A DNA stretch of 64,000 nt, taken from assembly GCA_030693335.1 (NCBI GenBank), contig JAUYAU010000007.1:57385-121384 (forward strand). The letters are read 5' to 3'. Within the stretch, counting starts at the first letter, position 1; every line of letters begins with the position of its first letter. Below the pieces are notes generated by a model, which ran no database searches, was not told the DNA's origin, and worked only from the letters and a program-made list of their open reading frames with translations. The stretch comes from Sulfuricurvum sp. Lineage in GTDB: Bacteria; Campylobacterota; Campylobacteria; Campylobacterales; Sulfurimonadaceae. Below, in pieces: positions 27,707 through 37,010 of this stretch. The position numbers and the translations under genes are program-made.

Positions 27707-28966
27707 CTAAATCATGCGTATCATAAACGGTTTTTCTAAAACTGCTTCAAGCGATTCAAGATTTTTTATCATTGCACATACATCACTTTCCAGAGCTTCA
27801 TGTGTTGAGAATAACAGATGGGCGCATTGCTCTTCATAGGGACGTTGCAGCATAGCTTCTACTGAAATCGTGTGATCTGCGAATAATTGTGTTATTTTTG
27901 CCAGCATTCCGGGCTTATCACTTATTCGAAGACGAAGATAGTATTTAGAGAGAATATCTCCTGAAGATTTAAGCGTTAGTCCCTCTTCAAGCGGATGATT
28001 AAATCCTAACATAGGCGAACGTTTCCCGGATCGAACAATATCAATAATATTTGCAACTACTGCGCTCGCAGTTGCATCTCCGCCGGCACCCGGTCCATAA
28101 TAAAGTGTTTCTCCCACACGGTCTCCAACAACGCTGATACCGTTCATAACCCCATCAATCTTACCGATCATGGCATCTTGCTTTACCAATGCAGCGTGTA
28201 CCCTTAGCTCTACTTCTGTTCCATCTCGTTTTGCAATACCTAAAAGTTTGATTGTATAGCCAAATTCTTTGGCAAAAGCGATATCCGCCTGCGTAATTCC
28301 CTCTATACCCTCGATCAATATCTCTTCCGGTTTTGCATCTATACCATATGCGATGGAAGCAAGAATAAGAAGCTTATGGGCTGCATCAAAACCGCCGATA
28401 TCAAAGGTTGGATCCGCTTCAGCATATCCAAGACGCTGTGCCTCTGCTAAAATAGAATCGAAATCTATCCCTTCATTCATCATCTTAGTTAACATGTAAT
28501 TACACGTGCCGTTCATGATTCCCATAATCGAAAGAATATGGTTAGCTGAGAGTCCATCACGCAAAGCACTGATGATCGGAATTCCACCTGCAACACTCGC
28601 TTCAAACTCAAAAGGGATATCTCCAGCAAATTCTTGGAGCTCATAACGGTGATAAGCCAACAGTGCTTTATTCGCTGTTACTACCGCCTTGCCACTGGCA
28701 AGCGCCGATTTAAGAATTCTAAATGGCTCTTCAACGCCACCCATGAGCTCAACAACAATATCAATTTCGGGATCATTGATAATGTCATCGGGATTTTGAG
28801 AAAGTTGAAGTCCAAGATCCCCTGCTTTTTCTAAATTACGTACAACGCCGCGCTTGACGCTGATCGTATCCCCTGCTCGTGCCGTAATAATCGCCGCATT
28901 TTCTTCGAGAATTTTAACAACAGAGCGTCCGACTGTTCCGACACCAATGACACCGACACGAATCAC
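27707..28966 (-). CDS. hom: Homoserine dehydrogenase
   Basis: Converts aspartate semialdehyde to homoserine for threonine and methionine synthesis. The 419-residue protein has an N-terminal NAD(P) fold with GVIGVGTVG (about 5-13), a central catalytic domain with [12 protein letters not shown] and GTCNYML, and a C-terminal ACT domain (about 345-415) for feedback control. The start is GTG at 28966, which overlaps the aminotransferase stop in a GTGA arrangement, so the two are coupled. Confidence 0.96.
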   Translation of the reverse strand: MIRVGVIGVGTVGRSVVKILEENAAIITARAGDTISVKRGVVRNLEKAGDLGLQLSQNPDDIINDPEIDIVVELMGGVEEPFRILKSALASGKAVVTANKALLAYHRYELQEFAGDIPFEFEASVAGGIPIISALRDGLSANHILSIMGIMNGTCNYMLTKMMNEGIDFDSILAEAQRLGYAEADPTFDIGGFDAAHKLLILASIAYGIDAKPEEILIEGIEGITQADIAFAKEFGYTIKLLGIAKRDGTEVELRVHAALVKQDAMIGKIDGVMNGISVVGDRVGETLYYGPGAGGDATASAVVANIIDIVRSGKRSPMLGFNHPLEEGLTLKSSGDILSKYYLRLRISDKPGMLAKITQLFADHTISVEAMLQRPYEEQCAHLLFSTHEALESDVCAMIKNLESLEAVLEKPFMIRMI

Positions 28967-30186
28967 TCAGAGCCTTTACAATCAAACTGCTGCAGAAAGT
29001 TTTTAATGTTTTTAGCTGCTTGACGAATACGCTTGTCGTTTTCAATCAAAGCAAGACGGACATACTCATCACCGTAATCACCAAATCCGATACCTGGGGC
29101 TACTGCAACATTGGCTTCAACCAAAAGACGTTTTGAAAATTCCAAACTTCCCAAATGCCGTGCGCACTCCGGGATACGTGCCCATACAAACATGGAGGAT
29201 TGATTACGTCGAACCGGCCATCCCGAACGATTGAATGCTTCTAGCAATACATCTTGACGGTGATCGTATTTATCGGTAATCTCTTGCACGCAGGTCTGAT
29301 CCCCATTAAGCGCTATGGTTGCTGCAACTTGAATCGGAGTAAACATTCCGTAATCCAACCAGCTTTTGATTTTTTGCAATGCGCCAATAAGTTTCGCATT
29401 CCCAACAAAGAAACCAACACGCCATCCCGCCATATTGTAACTTTTTGAAAGGGTGAAACTCTCAACCGCAACATCTTTGGCTCCAGGGACAGAAAGGATC
29501 GAAGGAGTTTTATACCCATCGAATGTCAAATCACCATACGCAATATCACTGATGATGTAAAAACGCTCCCGTTTTGCCATCTCAACAATACGTGTGTAAA
29601 ATTCTGGTGTAACGGTTGCCGTTGTCGGGTTGTGCGGGAAATTGACTACTACGTACTTTGGTTTAGGAAAAGAGACATGAAATGCCGTCTCTAAACGTTC
29701 GAAAAAGAGATCCTCATCGACTTTGTAATCTTCATCAAATGGAAGTTCCATTTTTTGTACATTTCCCCCTGCGAGAATAAACGCATAGGAGTGGATCGGA
29801 TAAGTTGGATCTGGTACAACAACAACGTCACCAGGATTGGTAATCGCATACGCCAAATGCGCATATCCCTCTTTTGACCCCATAGTCGCAACTGCTTCTG
29901 TCTCAGGGTCAAGATCAACATCATAACGACGCTTGTACCAATCACAAATTGCTTGGCGAAGTTTTGGAATCCCTTTTGAAGCCGAATAACCGTGTGTTTT
30001 CGTCTTTTGGGCAGACTCTATAAGTTTTTGGCGAATATGTTCAGGTGTATCTCCATCAGGATTTCCCATACTGAAGTCGATAACATCAGCACCCGCTCGT
30101 CTGCGTGCCATTTTAAGCTCATTTACCTCTGCAAAGACATACTTAGGGAGGCGCTTGATACGATCAAACTGTATTTCATCAAACAT
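28963..30186 (-). CDS. PLP-dependent class I/II aminotransferase (AlaC/LL-DAP aminotransferase type)
   Basis: A 407-residue fold-type I aminotransferase. The N-terminal [16 protein letters not shown] closely resembles AlaC, the alanine-forming transaminase of E. coli. The lysine that holds PLP is in the [17 protein letters not shown] segment (about 232-248). Relatives in Campylobacterota are often annotated as LL-diaminopimelate aminotransferase; sequence alone does not decide. The coupling to hom and a terminator just upstream suggest a two-gene unit for amino acid synthesis. Confidence 0.85.
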   Translation of the reverse strand: MFDEIQFDRIKRLPKYVFAEVNELKMARRRAGADVIDFSMGNPDGDTPEHIRQKLIESAQKTKTHGYSASKGIPKLRQAICDWYKRRYDVDLDPETEAVATMGSKEGYAHLAYAITNPGDVVVVPDPTYPIHSYAFILAGGNVQKMELPFDEDYKVDEDLFFERLETAFHVSFPKPKYVVVNFPHNPTTATVTPEFYTRIVEMAKRERFYIISDIAYGDLTFDGYKTPSILSVPGAKDVAVESFTLSKSYNMAGWRVGFFVGNAKLIGALQKIKSWLDYGMFTPIQVAATIALNGDQTCVQEITDKYDHRQDVLLEAFNRSGWPVRRNQSSMFVWARIPECARHLGSLEFSKRLLVEANVAVAPGIGFGDYGDEYVRLALIENDKRIRQAAKNIKNFLQQFDCKGSE

Positions 30187-30200
30187 TATTGCAACCTGTC

Positions 30201-30227
30201 AAAAAAAAATTGTGCAATTCTAGCACA
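30201..30227 (-). terminator. Intrinsic terminator between the 30.3-kb gene and the aminotransferase
   Basis: On the minus strand TGTGC and GCACA pair around a 7-base loop and are followed by ATTTTTTTTT, a classic stem plus U-tract. It would end transcription from the envelope-protein genes upstream. The loop also contains TAGAAT, which could serve as a -10 element for the aminotransferase, though overlap makes this uncertain. Confidence 0.7.
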
Positions 30228-30254
30228 GTGGGACTCCAAAAAAGCTTATAGCGG

Positions 30255-30878
30255 TTATTGATCACTATTTGCAGACTCTATCCACATTCCCTCTTTAAGC
30301 ATTTTCATTCCATTAACATTGGAAACCTTTAAATACATCGCATGTTCTGGTAATTGAAAAGTCATTTCATCTTTATATGTAGATTCTTTAACCGAAACTA
30401 ACGTCTGCATTTTCTCATCAAGGACTGCGATTTCAGGATACCATTTATGCCCATAGGGCGCTTCTATTCTAATACTGAAAGTGTTGTTCACCCGAAACCA
30501 AGAATCAAGATTGCTACGATCAACCTGCGCTCCCTCATCGGCTGTTATAGCAGGTACGTTCCACAATGCCTGTGATGCATCTAATACAATCATTCCCTGT
30601 TTATTGAGTGCTGTGATCTGATGTAAACTTAATTCTTCGACAAACTCTTTTGTGTTCAATTGTTTCTTACCATGAAGCACCAAATCCAACTCGGTGACTT
30701 CATTTGTACTGCTAAAACGATGCATATGCACTTTAAATCCCATGGATGCTAAAACATGTTGGACAATAACCGTTGAGAGTAATCCGCCCTGAGTCACTTT
30801 TAAATGCAGGTTACTTTTTATCTCTTTTGCGGCAACTGATAGTACAACCAGCAGCAGCAGCAAGAAGAAAAACTTCAT
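30255..30878 (-). CDS. Exported protein of unknown function
   Basis: A 207-residue protein with a clear signal peptide: MKFFFLLLLLVVLSVAAKE with a likely cut near residue 18. The mature part is predicted to be mostly beta strands with no known motif. I place the start at the ATG at 30878, overlapping the upstream stop by one base; an in-frame TTG lies two codons earlier. In C. jejuni an unknown exported gene occupies the same place in the same gene order (from memory), so it is conserved although uncharacterised. Confidence 0.72.
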   Translation of the reverse strand: MKFFFLLLLLVVLSVAAKEIKSNLHLKVTQGGLLSTVIVQHVLASMGFKVHMHRFSSTNEVTELDLVLHGKKQLNTKEFVEELSLHQITALNKQGMIVLDASQALWNVPAITADEGAQVDRSNLDSWFRVNNTFSIRIEAPYGHKWYPEIAVLDEKMQTLVSVKESTYKDEMTFQLPEHAMYLKVSNVNGMKMLKEGMWIESANSDQ

Positions 30879-31684
30879 TACCAAGCAACTCCATTATTCT
30901 TAACTGAAAACTCTGCTTCATTGATTTGCTTCAACTGACCGTTTTCATACGTGAACCAGACTGCATTTCTGTCTTTCAATATTTTTGTCCCATTAGGCGT
31001 TAAAATTTCCAATCGACCATGTCCAAACATATAGAGGGTATTTTTACTTTTATCTAAAACAATAGGATCTGTTGTTGTTTTTTGCGATTTTGTACCTGTT
31101 GTCAAATCGAGTATCCCTATCCAAACTTTTACTGTTGGTTTAATACTTACAGCATTTTCAATGGTCGCAACCGACTTGGTGCTTATATTTAACTCGCTCT
31201 TAAGTGCCGTGGTATTTGCTTCAACAATGGGCGCTATAACTGTTGTGTTTATTTCTACAGGAACTATCCCTAAATTTGCATCTACTACTTCTACATTGCC
31301 GCTGCTAAGCTGTATTACATCCTCTGAAGGAGCAATACTCAAACGACCTTGTATCATGGAGCCTATAACTATCAACAGGGTTATTGCTACTACTCCCCCA
31401 AGTATCCATTTTTGTCTGGACCTTGATTGAGCTTGCAAAATAACCGATTCTTTTTGGATAACAACATCTGGATGTGATTGTACAAACTCATCGTATTCTT
31501 GGCGGATACCTGAGAGATCAATACCGTATTCACGTTCCAAAATAGAGATAAATCCCATAAATTGAACACGTGTCAAATCAGCAAATGACTTATTTAATAC
31601 CAACTCAAGTTTTGAACGTGCGATATGTGTCTGTTCATGAATAACATTGGCACCTAAATTTTGTAAATCATCAAATGTCTTCAT
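30878..31684 (-). CDS. Single-span membrane protein with N-terminal helical domain, RodZ-like layout
   Basis: A 268-residue protein. The N-terminal 75 residues are helical and look like a degenerate helix-turn-helix (FADLTRVQFMGFISILEREYGI). A single membrane helix follows at about 94-111 (WILGGVVAITLLIVIGSM), then a Thr/Ser/Val-rich linker and a C-terminal periplasmic beta domain (about 185-265) with an ILTPNGTKIL segment. This order resembles RodZ, the MreB-linked morphogenesis protein, but the similarity is architectural. It overlaps the SpoU gene upstream in ATGA fashion. Confidence 0.7.
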   Translation of the reverse strand: MKTFDDLQNLGANVIHEQTHIARSKLELVLNKSFADLTRVQFMGFISILEREYGIDLSGIRQEYDEFVQSHPDVVIQKESVILQAQSRSRQKWILGGVVAITLLIVIGSMIQGRLSIAPSEDVIQLSSGNVEVVDANLGIVPVEINTTVIAPIVEANTTALKSELNISTKSVATIENAVSIKPTVKVWIGILDLTTGTKSQKTTTDPIVLDKSKNTLYMFGHGRLEILTPNGTKILKDRNAVWFTYENGQLKQINEAEFSVKNNGVAW

Positions 31685-32358
31685 CGCATTCTCTCCATTA
31701 AAATTGCACCGGCAACGCCAACATTCAGTGAATCAAAATCATGCGCCATCGGTATTGAAATACCGTGATCAATCCCTTTTTGAATTCTACCGCTGAGTCC
31801 TTCTCCCTCGCTCCCCAAAATCAATGCGCGCTTAGAAGTAAAGCTCATCTCACGGACACTGACTCCGTCCGCCATAGCTCCATACAGTGTAAATCCGGAT
31901 TGTTTTAACTCATGCATCACATCGTGGATATTATGAATAATGACAAACGGCAAGTCCAAAGCCGCACCGCTGCTGGTTCGGATAATGGATTCAAAGTTTG
32001 GTTCTTTAATACCGGAAATGACCATTGCATCTACTCCCAAGGCATAAGCACTTCGTACCAGTGAACCGATATTACCCATATCGGTAATGGAACTCAAAAT
32101 AACAATAAACTCACACTTTTTTAAAAAGGGGGATGCGTAGGGGACCAACGAAGACATTTCGGCAATATAACCTTGGTGGTTACCCCCTTTTACCATTGAC
32201 TGGGCTGCGTTTTCAGGGATACGCTTTACTTCAATACCCATTTTCATCAAGGTTGAATACTCTTTTTTATCCACTTCTTTTGCTAAATAAAGCGTCTTGA
32301 TACGATCACGATGGCGCTCAAGAGCGTAGAACACAGGTTGTTTACCGTAAATTAGCAT
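31681..32358 (-). CDS. SpoU/TrmH family rRNA 2'-O-methyltransferase (RlmB-like)
   Basis: A 225-residue SPOUT methyltransferase. The N-terminus LIYGKQPVFYALERH is the RlmB-type substrate domain, and the knot motifs DMGNIGSLVRSAYA, ILGSEGEGLS and DSLNVGVAGAILM are complete. RlmB methylates G2251 of 23S rRNA in E. coli; this gene is a plausible equivalent. It lies between rsmI and the RodZ-like gene. Confidence 0.86.
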   Translation of the reverse strand: MLIYGKQPVFYALERHRDRIKTLYLAKEVDKKEYSTLMKMGIEVKRIPENAAQSMVKGGNHQGYIAEMSSLVPYASPFLKKCEFIVILSSITDMGNIGSLVRSAYALGVDAMVISGIKEPNFESIIRTSSGAALDLPFVIIHNIHDVMHELKQSGFTLYGAMADGVSVREMSFTSKRALILGSEGEGLSGRIQKGIDHGISIPMAHDFDSLNVGVAGAILMERMR

Positions 32359-32421
32359 TTTGCTCTCTTCTGTCTATAATTATTTCATATGGTTAAAAAA
32401 ATATTTGCAGTTATTATATCG

Positions 32422-33231
32422 CTAAGTGTTTAAGAGTCGCTGATAACACTCTTTGGGATTTTCCCCGGTAATTTTAGCGATAAGTTTTGATGCCGCTTTT
32501 TTGGGGATATCCAAATCAAGAATATCCTGTTCACTCAAATTGCCGCCTTGGTAATCGGAAGCCTCAATGACCACTACCCACTCACCGCGAATTTCTTCTG
32601 TTAATTGGCTCAAAAGTTCGGACGCTGTTGCACGGTAAAAACGTTGAAACTTTTTGCTAATCTCTTTTGCTAAAAATACCTGACGCTGTGGCGCAGCAAT
32701 GACGATTTCCTGCAACAGCTTTTCCAAACGTTTTGGAGACTCATATAAAACCGTTGTATAACCGTTGAATAGAGCCTCTTGCAATGCTGCTGCTCTGTCA
32801 TGCCCTTTATGGGGTAAAAAGCCGAAGAAAAGCATTTTTGTCTCACAAAAACCACTCGCAACAAAAGCACTCAAGACCGCATTGGCACCCGGCAAAATAT
32901 CGTACTTTATCCCATTATCCAAACAATAGCGTACTAATAATTGTCCAGGATCACTAATCCCGGGCATCCCCGCGTCACTGACATAAAGGACATTGACATT
33001 AAAAAAGTCGGGAGTTAATTTGGCAACAAAATCGGCCTCATTATGCGAATGCAGACTCAAGAATTGAGGTTCGCTTGTGATAAGGCTATGACGCTCTTTA
33101 AGTAAATGAATCAGTTTTTTGGTAACACGGGTATCTTCGCAAAGGATGATATCAGCAGTTGAAAGTATTTCTAGGGAACGAAGAGAGATATCGGCAATGT
33201 TGCCGATAGGAGTAGGAACGAGAGATAACAT
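32422..33231 (-). CDS. rsmI: 16S rRNA (cytidine1402-2'-O)-methyltransferase
   Basis: RsmI methylates C1402 in the ribosomal decoding centre. The 269-residue protein has the tetrapyrrole-methylase fold: LVPTPIGNIADISLRSLEIL at the N-terminus, CEDTR, VSDAGMPGISDPG (about 84-96) and LYESPKRL. It is 18 bases downstream of rpmE, in the order rpmE-rsmI seen in other Campylobacterota. Confidence 0.95.
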   Translation of the reverse strand: MLSLVPTPIGNIADISLRSLEILSTADIILCEDTRVTKKLIHLLKERHSLITSEPQFLSLHSHNEADFVAKLTPDFFNVNVLYVSDAGMPGISDPGQLLVRYCLDNGIKYDILPGANAVLSAFVASGFCETKMLFFGFLPHKGHDRAAALQEALFNGYTTVLYESPKRLEKLLQEIVIAAPQRQVFLAKEISKKFQRFYRATASELLSQLTEEIRGEWVVVIEASDYQGGNLSEQDILDLDIPKKAASKLIAKITGENPKECYQRLLNT

Positions 33232-33249
33232 TAACCTCTCCTTGTTTAC

Positions 33250-33453
33250 TTACGAATTTAGTGCGTAACGTTTTTTGAATTTATCGATACGGCCAGCTGT
33301 ATCTACTTGACGTTCAGAACCTGTGTAAAACGGGTGACATTCGCTGCAGATATCAACACGAAATGTTTCTTTTGTGCTGGTTGTTTTGAATGTGTTACCG
33401 CATGCGCAGCTAACAGTACATTCAACAGTATTTGGGTGAAGTTCTTTTTTCAT
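33250..33453 (-). CDS. rpmE: 50S ribosomal protein L31
   Basis: A 67-residue protein starting [19 protein letters not shown]. Cysteines at about C16, C18, C36 and C39 form the zinc site, so it is the zinc-binding C+ form. The [10 protein letters not shown] segment is diagnostic. Confidence 0.96.
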   Translation of the reverse strand: MKKELHPNTVECTVSCACGNTFKTTSTKETFRVDICSECHPFYTGSERQVDTAGRIDKFKKRYALNS

Positions 33454-33504
33454 AATATTACCTTGTGAATGACGGCGTTGTACGTCAATCGGTTTGAGTT
33501 TTAC

Positions 33505-33542
33505 ATCCGTACCTGGGGACGGATTGTTGGACGCGAATTATA
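33505..33542 (-). promoter_or_regulatory. rpmE promoter -10 and leader hairpin
   Basis: On the minus strand TATAAT (33537-33542) is followed about 12 bases later by a 6-bp hairpin, ATCCGT/ACGGAT with an 8-base loop (33505-33524), inside the roughly 75-base rpmE leader. The hairpin might be a protein-binding or attenuation element; nothing more can be shown by eye. Confidence 0.45.
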
Positions 33543-33559
33543 TCCAAAGATTTCTATTT

Positions 33560-34228
33560 TTACAAATGGTGTGCTGCAACCGCAACCGCGACACTCTCTG
33601 AGCGCAAAATCATCGGTGAACTAAAACGGCGAACACGATGATTTGAAAACAAAGCGCGTTCACTCTCATGAAATCCCCCCTCACATCCGATTACGACTGT
33701 TTCATACTCTTCGGTCCTATTGAGTTTTTCTCCGCCAAAGTCCAAAATGACAGAATCAGGATGCCCATTCAAAAAGTCACTCAAAGAAGAGGACTCGCTA
33801 AATTCAATCAATGATGTACGGCCGCACTGCATAATAGAGCTTTCAATAATTCGTTCAAAGCGCTCATAATCAAAATGAAAATTACGCTGAGAACGGTGAC
33901 ACTGAATAAAGGTTATTTTCGTAACACCCATCTCCGTGAGCATAGGAAGAACTTTTTCGACCGTTTTTGGATCAATAATACACCACCCAATATGCAGTTT
34001 TTTAAATGATTCACAAGGGAGATCCCTTTGACTCTCCAAGACAAATACAGCCTTGCGCCCATCAGTGCTCTCAAGAACATAACTGTACTCTTTGGTTAAA
34101 TCGGCGCGGTTGCGAAAAGCAATGAGATCTCCCGTAACATGACGACGTACTTTAATGACATATTTATAATCATCCCCGCTCAAACATAACTGCGGTTTTC
34201 CGGCATCGATATTAAGGATAAATTTCAT
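33560..34228 (-). CDS. rsmE: 16S rRNA (uracil1498-N3)-methyltransferase
   Basis: RsmE methylates U1498 of 16S rRNA. The 222-residue protein shows the PUA-like N-terminal domain and the C-terminal SPOUT knot with VVIGCEGGFHESE and RFSSPMILRSESVAVAVAAH. I chose the ATG at 34228, which overlaps the stop of the membrane protein gene in an ATGA arrangement, rather than the upstream in-frame start at 34240. Confidence 0.93.
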   Translation of the reverse strand: MKFILNIDAGKPQLCLSGDDYKYVIKVRRHVTGDLIAFRNRADLTKEYSYVLESTDGRKAVFVLESQRDLPCESFKKLHIGWCIIDPKTVEKVLPMLTEMGVTKITFIQCHRSQRNFHFDYERFERIIESSIMQCGRTSLIEFSESSSLSDFLNGHPDSVILDFGGEKLNRTEEYETVVIGCEGGFHESERALFSNHRVRRFSSPMILRSESVAVAVAAHHL

Positions 34229-34635
34229 AACAGCATCCAAACGCTCATCGCCATCAAAAGAAACAGTTCAATACCTAAAAAACGAAATGCTTTCTTTTTG
34301 TATTGCGTAAATGCATTTTCTTGTTTGATATCGGTTTCATATTTGAGGATTTTGTAGCGTTTTATTTCCAAGACGATAAAAGAGATACTCACTATAATCA
34401 TCAAAATATTGGCAAGTGAGAAACTCAAGTGTTTGGCTGCCATCATCACAATCCCTGTAAAAATAGTAATGATGACAAGGGATAACGAGATCGGCATAAC
34501 AACACGCAATCGTTTGGCATAGCGAATAATTTGATGAGAGAGCAAGAGCATGATGATATTGAACATCACAACTGCCATCAAGACAACAACTCCGACAAAA
34601 TGGATCTCTAATCCTGTTAAGTACAATGCTTCCAT
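34225..34635 (-). CDS. Small integral membrane protein of unknown function
   Basis: A 136-residue protein with about four membrane helices (near 8-32, 46-66, 70-88 and 118-136). Between helices three and four lies a basic cytoplasmic loop. No recognised family. It is translationally coupled to rsmE and its start lies back to back with moeA, 79 bases away. Confidence 0.72.
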   Translation of the reverse strand: MEALYLTGLEIHFVGVVVLMAVVMFNIIMLLLSHQIIRYAKRLRVVMPISLSLVIITIFTGIVMMAAKHLSFSLANILMIIVSISFIVLEIKRYKILKYETDIKQENAFTQYKKKAFRFLGIELFLLMAMSVWMLL

Positions 34636-34660
34636 AAAGGGGATTTTACCTTACTTTGCT

Positions 34661-34666
34661 TATAAT
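34661..34666 (+). promoter_or_regulatory. Candidate -10 element of moeA
   Basis: TATAAT after GCT, 48 bases before the moeA ATG in the divergent spacer. There is no obvious -35, as usual in this phylum. Confidence 0.5.
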
Positions 34667-34714
34667 CTTCACAATCATTCCCAAAGCATTAGGGAACAAC
34701 CTCAAGGAGACACA

Positions 34715-35932
34715 ATGGCCATCAATGTCGAAGAGGCACTTCATTATATTTATTCCGCAGCCTTGCCACGAAGTACCGAAATTGCTCCTATCGAAAATGC
34801 CATCAATCGTGTTTTAGCACAGACCATTGCCGCTACACATTCTCTCCCCGCTTTTGATAACTCAGCCATGGACGGATACGCCATTCGTACCCGTGATGGC
34901 GGCAAAACCTTGCCACAGTCGTGCATTGTTTTCGCCGGCGATATCCATGATGTAAGGCTTACTGAAGATCAATGTATCCGTATCATGACAGGGGCAAAAA
35001 TTCCACAAGGGTGCGAAGCCATTGTTCCTATAGAAAATGTCAGTATTGATGAAGACAAAGTCACATTCCCCACGAATATCAAAGCAGGACAGCATATCCG
35101 TCTCAAAGGCGAAGACATCCAATATGATATGACTTTACTCGATAATGGGACCTTTCTAAACGCCCATCATATTACACTGCTTGCATCACAAGGAATTACA
35201 CACGTAAAACTGTATCGACGTCCTCGCGTTGCCTTTTTCTCTTCAGGCAATGAGCTAAAGATGCATTTTGAAACGCTGGGAAACAATCAGCTCTACAACA
35301 CCAATACGCCAACGTTTACTGCACGCGCTACCGAATTAGGATGTGAAGTGATTTTTACAGGGACAGCCGGGGACACCATTGAATCCATCCAAAATCATAT
35401 TCTGAGTTCTTTGGATGCCGATTTGATTATCACTTCAGGGGGAGTAAGCGTCGGTGATGCGGATTACACTAAAAAAGCGTTTCAAGGGCTTAACTTTGAA
35501 AGTATCTTTGAATCGATCGAAATCAAACCCGGAAAACCAACAACTTTTGGAAAGATCAAAGAGACGCTTATTTTGAATTTACCGGGAAATCCATTGGCAT
35601 CTGCCCTGTGCTTTGAACTTTTTGGTCAAAGTATCATACACGCACTCAGCGGTCGCCATGACAAATACCTCTCAACGATCACAACACGTATGGCTGAACC
35701 TTTTGTAATGAAAAAAGGTCGCCGTTCGTTAATTCCTGGATGGTTTGACGGATCTGGCTTTACTCCAAGTTCCCATTTTGCTCCAGGGATGGTGTTGCCA
35801 CTCTCTCGTGCCAACAGCTATATAATGGTGGATGAAAGTGTGGAAAAATTTGAGCAAGGTGCAGAAGTAAAGATCATCCCTACACGCTGGTGCATGAACA
35901 CCGATACGCAAGTCTCTTTAGTAACGCTTTAA
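34715..35932 (+). CDS. moeA: Molybdopterin molybdenumtransferase
   Basis: MoeA inserts molybdenum into adenylylated molybdopterin. The 405-residue protein has the PAFDNSAMDGYAIR segment (about 46-59), the MoCF-binding domain with FFSSGNEL and TSGGVSVGDADY (about 248-259), and NLPGNPLASALCF. The frame is open further upstream, but the ATG at 34715 has an AAGGAGA site and begins the conserved sequence. It is convergent with queD, the last four bases overlapping. Confidence 0.95.
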   Translation: MAINVEEALHYIYSAALPRSTEIAPIENAINRVLAQTIAATHSLPAFDNSAMDGYAIRTRDGGKTLPQSCIVFAGDIHDVRLTEDQCIRIMTGAKIPQGCEAIVPIENVSIDEDKVTFPTNIKAGQHIRLKGEDIQYDMTLLDNGTFLNAHHITLLASQGITHVKLYRRPRVAFFSSGNELKMHFETLGNNQLYNTNTPTFTARATELGCEVIFTGTAGDTIESIQNHILSSLDADLIITSGGVSVGDADYTKKAFQGLNFESIFESIEIKPGKPTTFGKIKETLILNLPGNPLASALCFELFGQSIIHALSGRHDKYLSTITTRMAEPFVMKKGRRSLIPGWFDGSGFTPSSHFAPGMVLPLSRANSYIMVDESVEKFEQGAEVKIIPTRWCMNTDTQVSLVTL

Positions 35933-36510
35933 ACGGTATCGGGGTTAATGAATACCTCGCCAGCCATCATCTTGTCCCAAAGTTGCGGATCACCCCACTC
36001 TGCTCGTACACCCTCACTAAAGATAATTTTCTCTAACTCGAGTAAACCCATCTTATGCGAATACGCATCCTCACGGAAACCTTGAGCATACCCGGTATCG
36101 GTTTCATGAACGATAATGCTGTGCAGTTTAACTTCGCGTTCACCATTGATCGATTGGGTACATCCAAGCAGTCTATCAATCATCACAAAAATTATACGGC
36201 TAAACTGTTCTGCCGATGGTGATACGGGAAGCTGAACCCAACGATTCGAGTGACGCTTCATATCCGCTAAGTACTGTGTATCATCGCCATCCCATAAGGC
36301 GATAGAGTGATCAAAACTGTCAACAAGCGCTTTCATTCCCTGCTTCATCAGTCCAAAATCGTACACCATCTGCCCATTGTCAAGGTAATCCGATTCAAAC
36401 AAAACCTCGATTTTATACGAGTGACCATGTACCGATGCGCGACACCGTTCGCTCGAACATCCACGAACAACATGGGCGTTTTCAAATTTAAAAAGTTTAC
36501 GGATGATCAT
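35929..36510 (-). CDS. queD: 6-carboxytetrahydropterin synthase (QueD family)
   Basis: QueD makes 6-carboxytetrahydropterin from 7,8-dihydroneopterin triphosphate on the way to queuosine. Zinc-ligand histidines are visible in FENAHVV and SVHGHSY, with catalytic cysteines in CSSERC just before. At 193 residues it is longer than E. coli QueD (about 121) but similar to other Campylobacterota forms. I place the start at the ATG at 36510, which overlaps the toxin stop (TGATG) and has GAGAGG seven bases upstream. Its partner queE lies 5.5 kb away beyond an accessory insert. Confidence 0.9.
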   Translation of the reverse strand: MIIRKLFKFENAHVVRGCSSERCRASVHGHSYKIEVLFESDYLDNGQMVYDFGLMKQGMKALVDSFDHSIALWDGDDTQYLADMKRHSNRWVQLPVSPSAEQFSRIIFVMIDRLLGCTQSINGEREVKLHSIIVHETDTGYAQGFREDAYSHKMGLLELEKIIFSEGVRAEWGDPQLWDKMMAGEVFINPDTV

Positions 36511-36761
36511 CAATATACCTCTCTACGATGCGCTATTTTAATAATTTCCACTGTTACTATATTGTCAATTATCTCATAAATAATACGATAATCCCCTACT
36601 CGAATTCTGTAAAAATTAGACATATTCCCAACCAGATGTTTACCATCATAAGGTACAGTCACTAAAACTTCATTGATTTTATCGAGTATTTTTTTTTGCC
36701 AAACACTGTCAATTTGCTTAAGGTCTTTGATCACTTTCTTGTCAAAAACAAGCTTATACAC
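36510..36761 (-). CDS. RelE/ParE family toxin
   Basis: An 83-residue basic protein of the RelE/ParE superfamily: YKLVFDKKVIKDLKQID at the N-terminus, a central VGNMSNFYRIRVGDYRIIYEI segment, and a C-terminal HRREVY. RelE members cut mRNA in the ribosome A site; ParE members poison gyrase. The basic R-GDYR-I and HR-EVY ends favour a RelE-type ribonuclease. It overlaps the antitoxin gene by 8 bases, and its stop overlaps the queD start by one base. Confidence 0.87.
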   Translation of the reverse strand: MYKLVFDKKVIKDLKQIDSVWQKKILDKINEVLVTVPYDGKHLVGNMSNFYRIRVGDYRIIYEIIDNIVTVEIIKIAHRREVY

Positions 36762-36963
36762 CCAGTGCCTTTTTTAATTCTTCAAAAGAAATCAACTCTC
36801 TATCAGCGCTATTCTTGCGCTTTAAGACTTCATAATAGTCTTCAAGGTCATCTAAATAATTTGCCAACGCTTCTTTAACAAAAAAACTTTTGGGCCGATG
36901 GGTTGCTTTTGAGAGTTTATCGATTCTCTCTTCGGTTTGAGTATCAAGTCTTATAGATAGCAT
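36754..36963 (-). CDS. Ribbon-helix-helix antitoxin (RelB/CopG type)
   Basis: A 69-residue protein with an N-terminal ribbon-helix-helix fold (LSIRLDTQTEERIDKLSKATHRP; strand then two helices, residues 2-45) that would bind DNA as a dimer, and a C-terminal acidic helix (EELKKALGV) to wrap the toxin. Antitoxin precedes toxin, as is usual for RelBE pairs. An AAGGA site precedes the ATG. Confidence 0.86.
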   Translation of the reverse strand: MLSIRLDTQTEERIDKLSKATHRPKSFFVKEALANYLDDLEDYYEVLKRKNSADRELISFEELKKALGV

Positions 36964-36978
36964 AACTCATCCTTTGTA

Positions 36979-36997
36979 ATACATGTATGACATTATA
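36979..36997 (-). promoter_or_regulatory. Toxin-antitoxin promoter with palindromic operator
   Basis: On the minus strand a TATAAT (36992-36997) is followed at once by the 10-bp perfect palindrome ATACATGTAT (36979-36988), which would cover the transcription start. This is a likely operator for autorepression by the RHH antitoxin. Confidence 0.6.
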
Positions 36998-37010
36998 GCA
37001 TTATTAATTT

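Noticed and set aside
34550..34714. Upstream extension of moeA to 34550
   Set aside because: It overlaps the divergent membrane-protein gene and the -10 element; the ATG at 34715 has a strong ribosome site.
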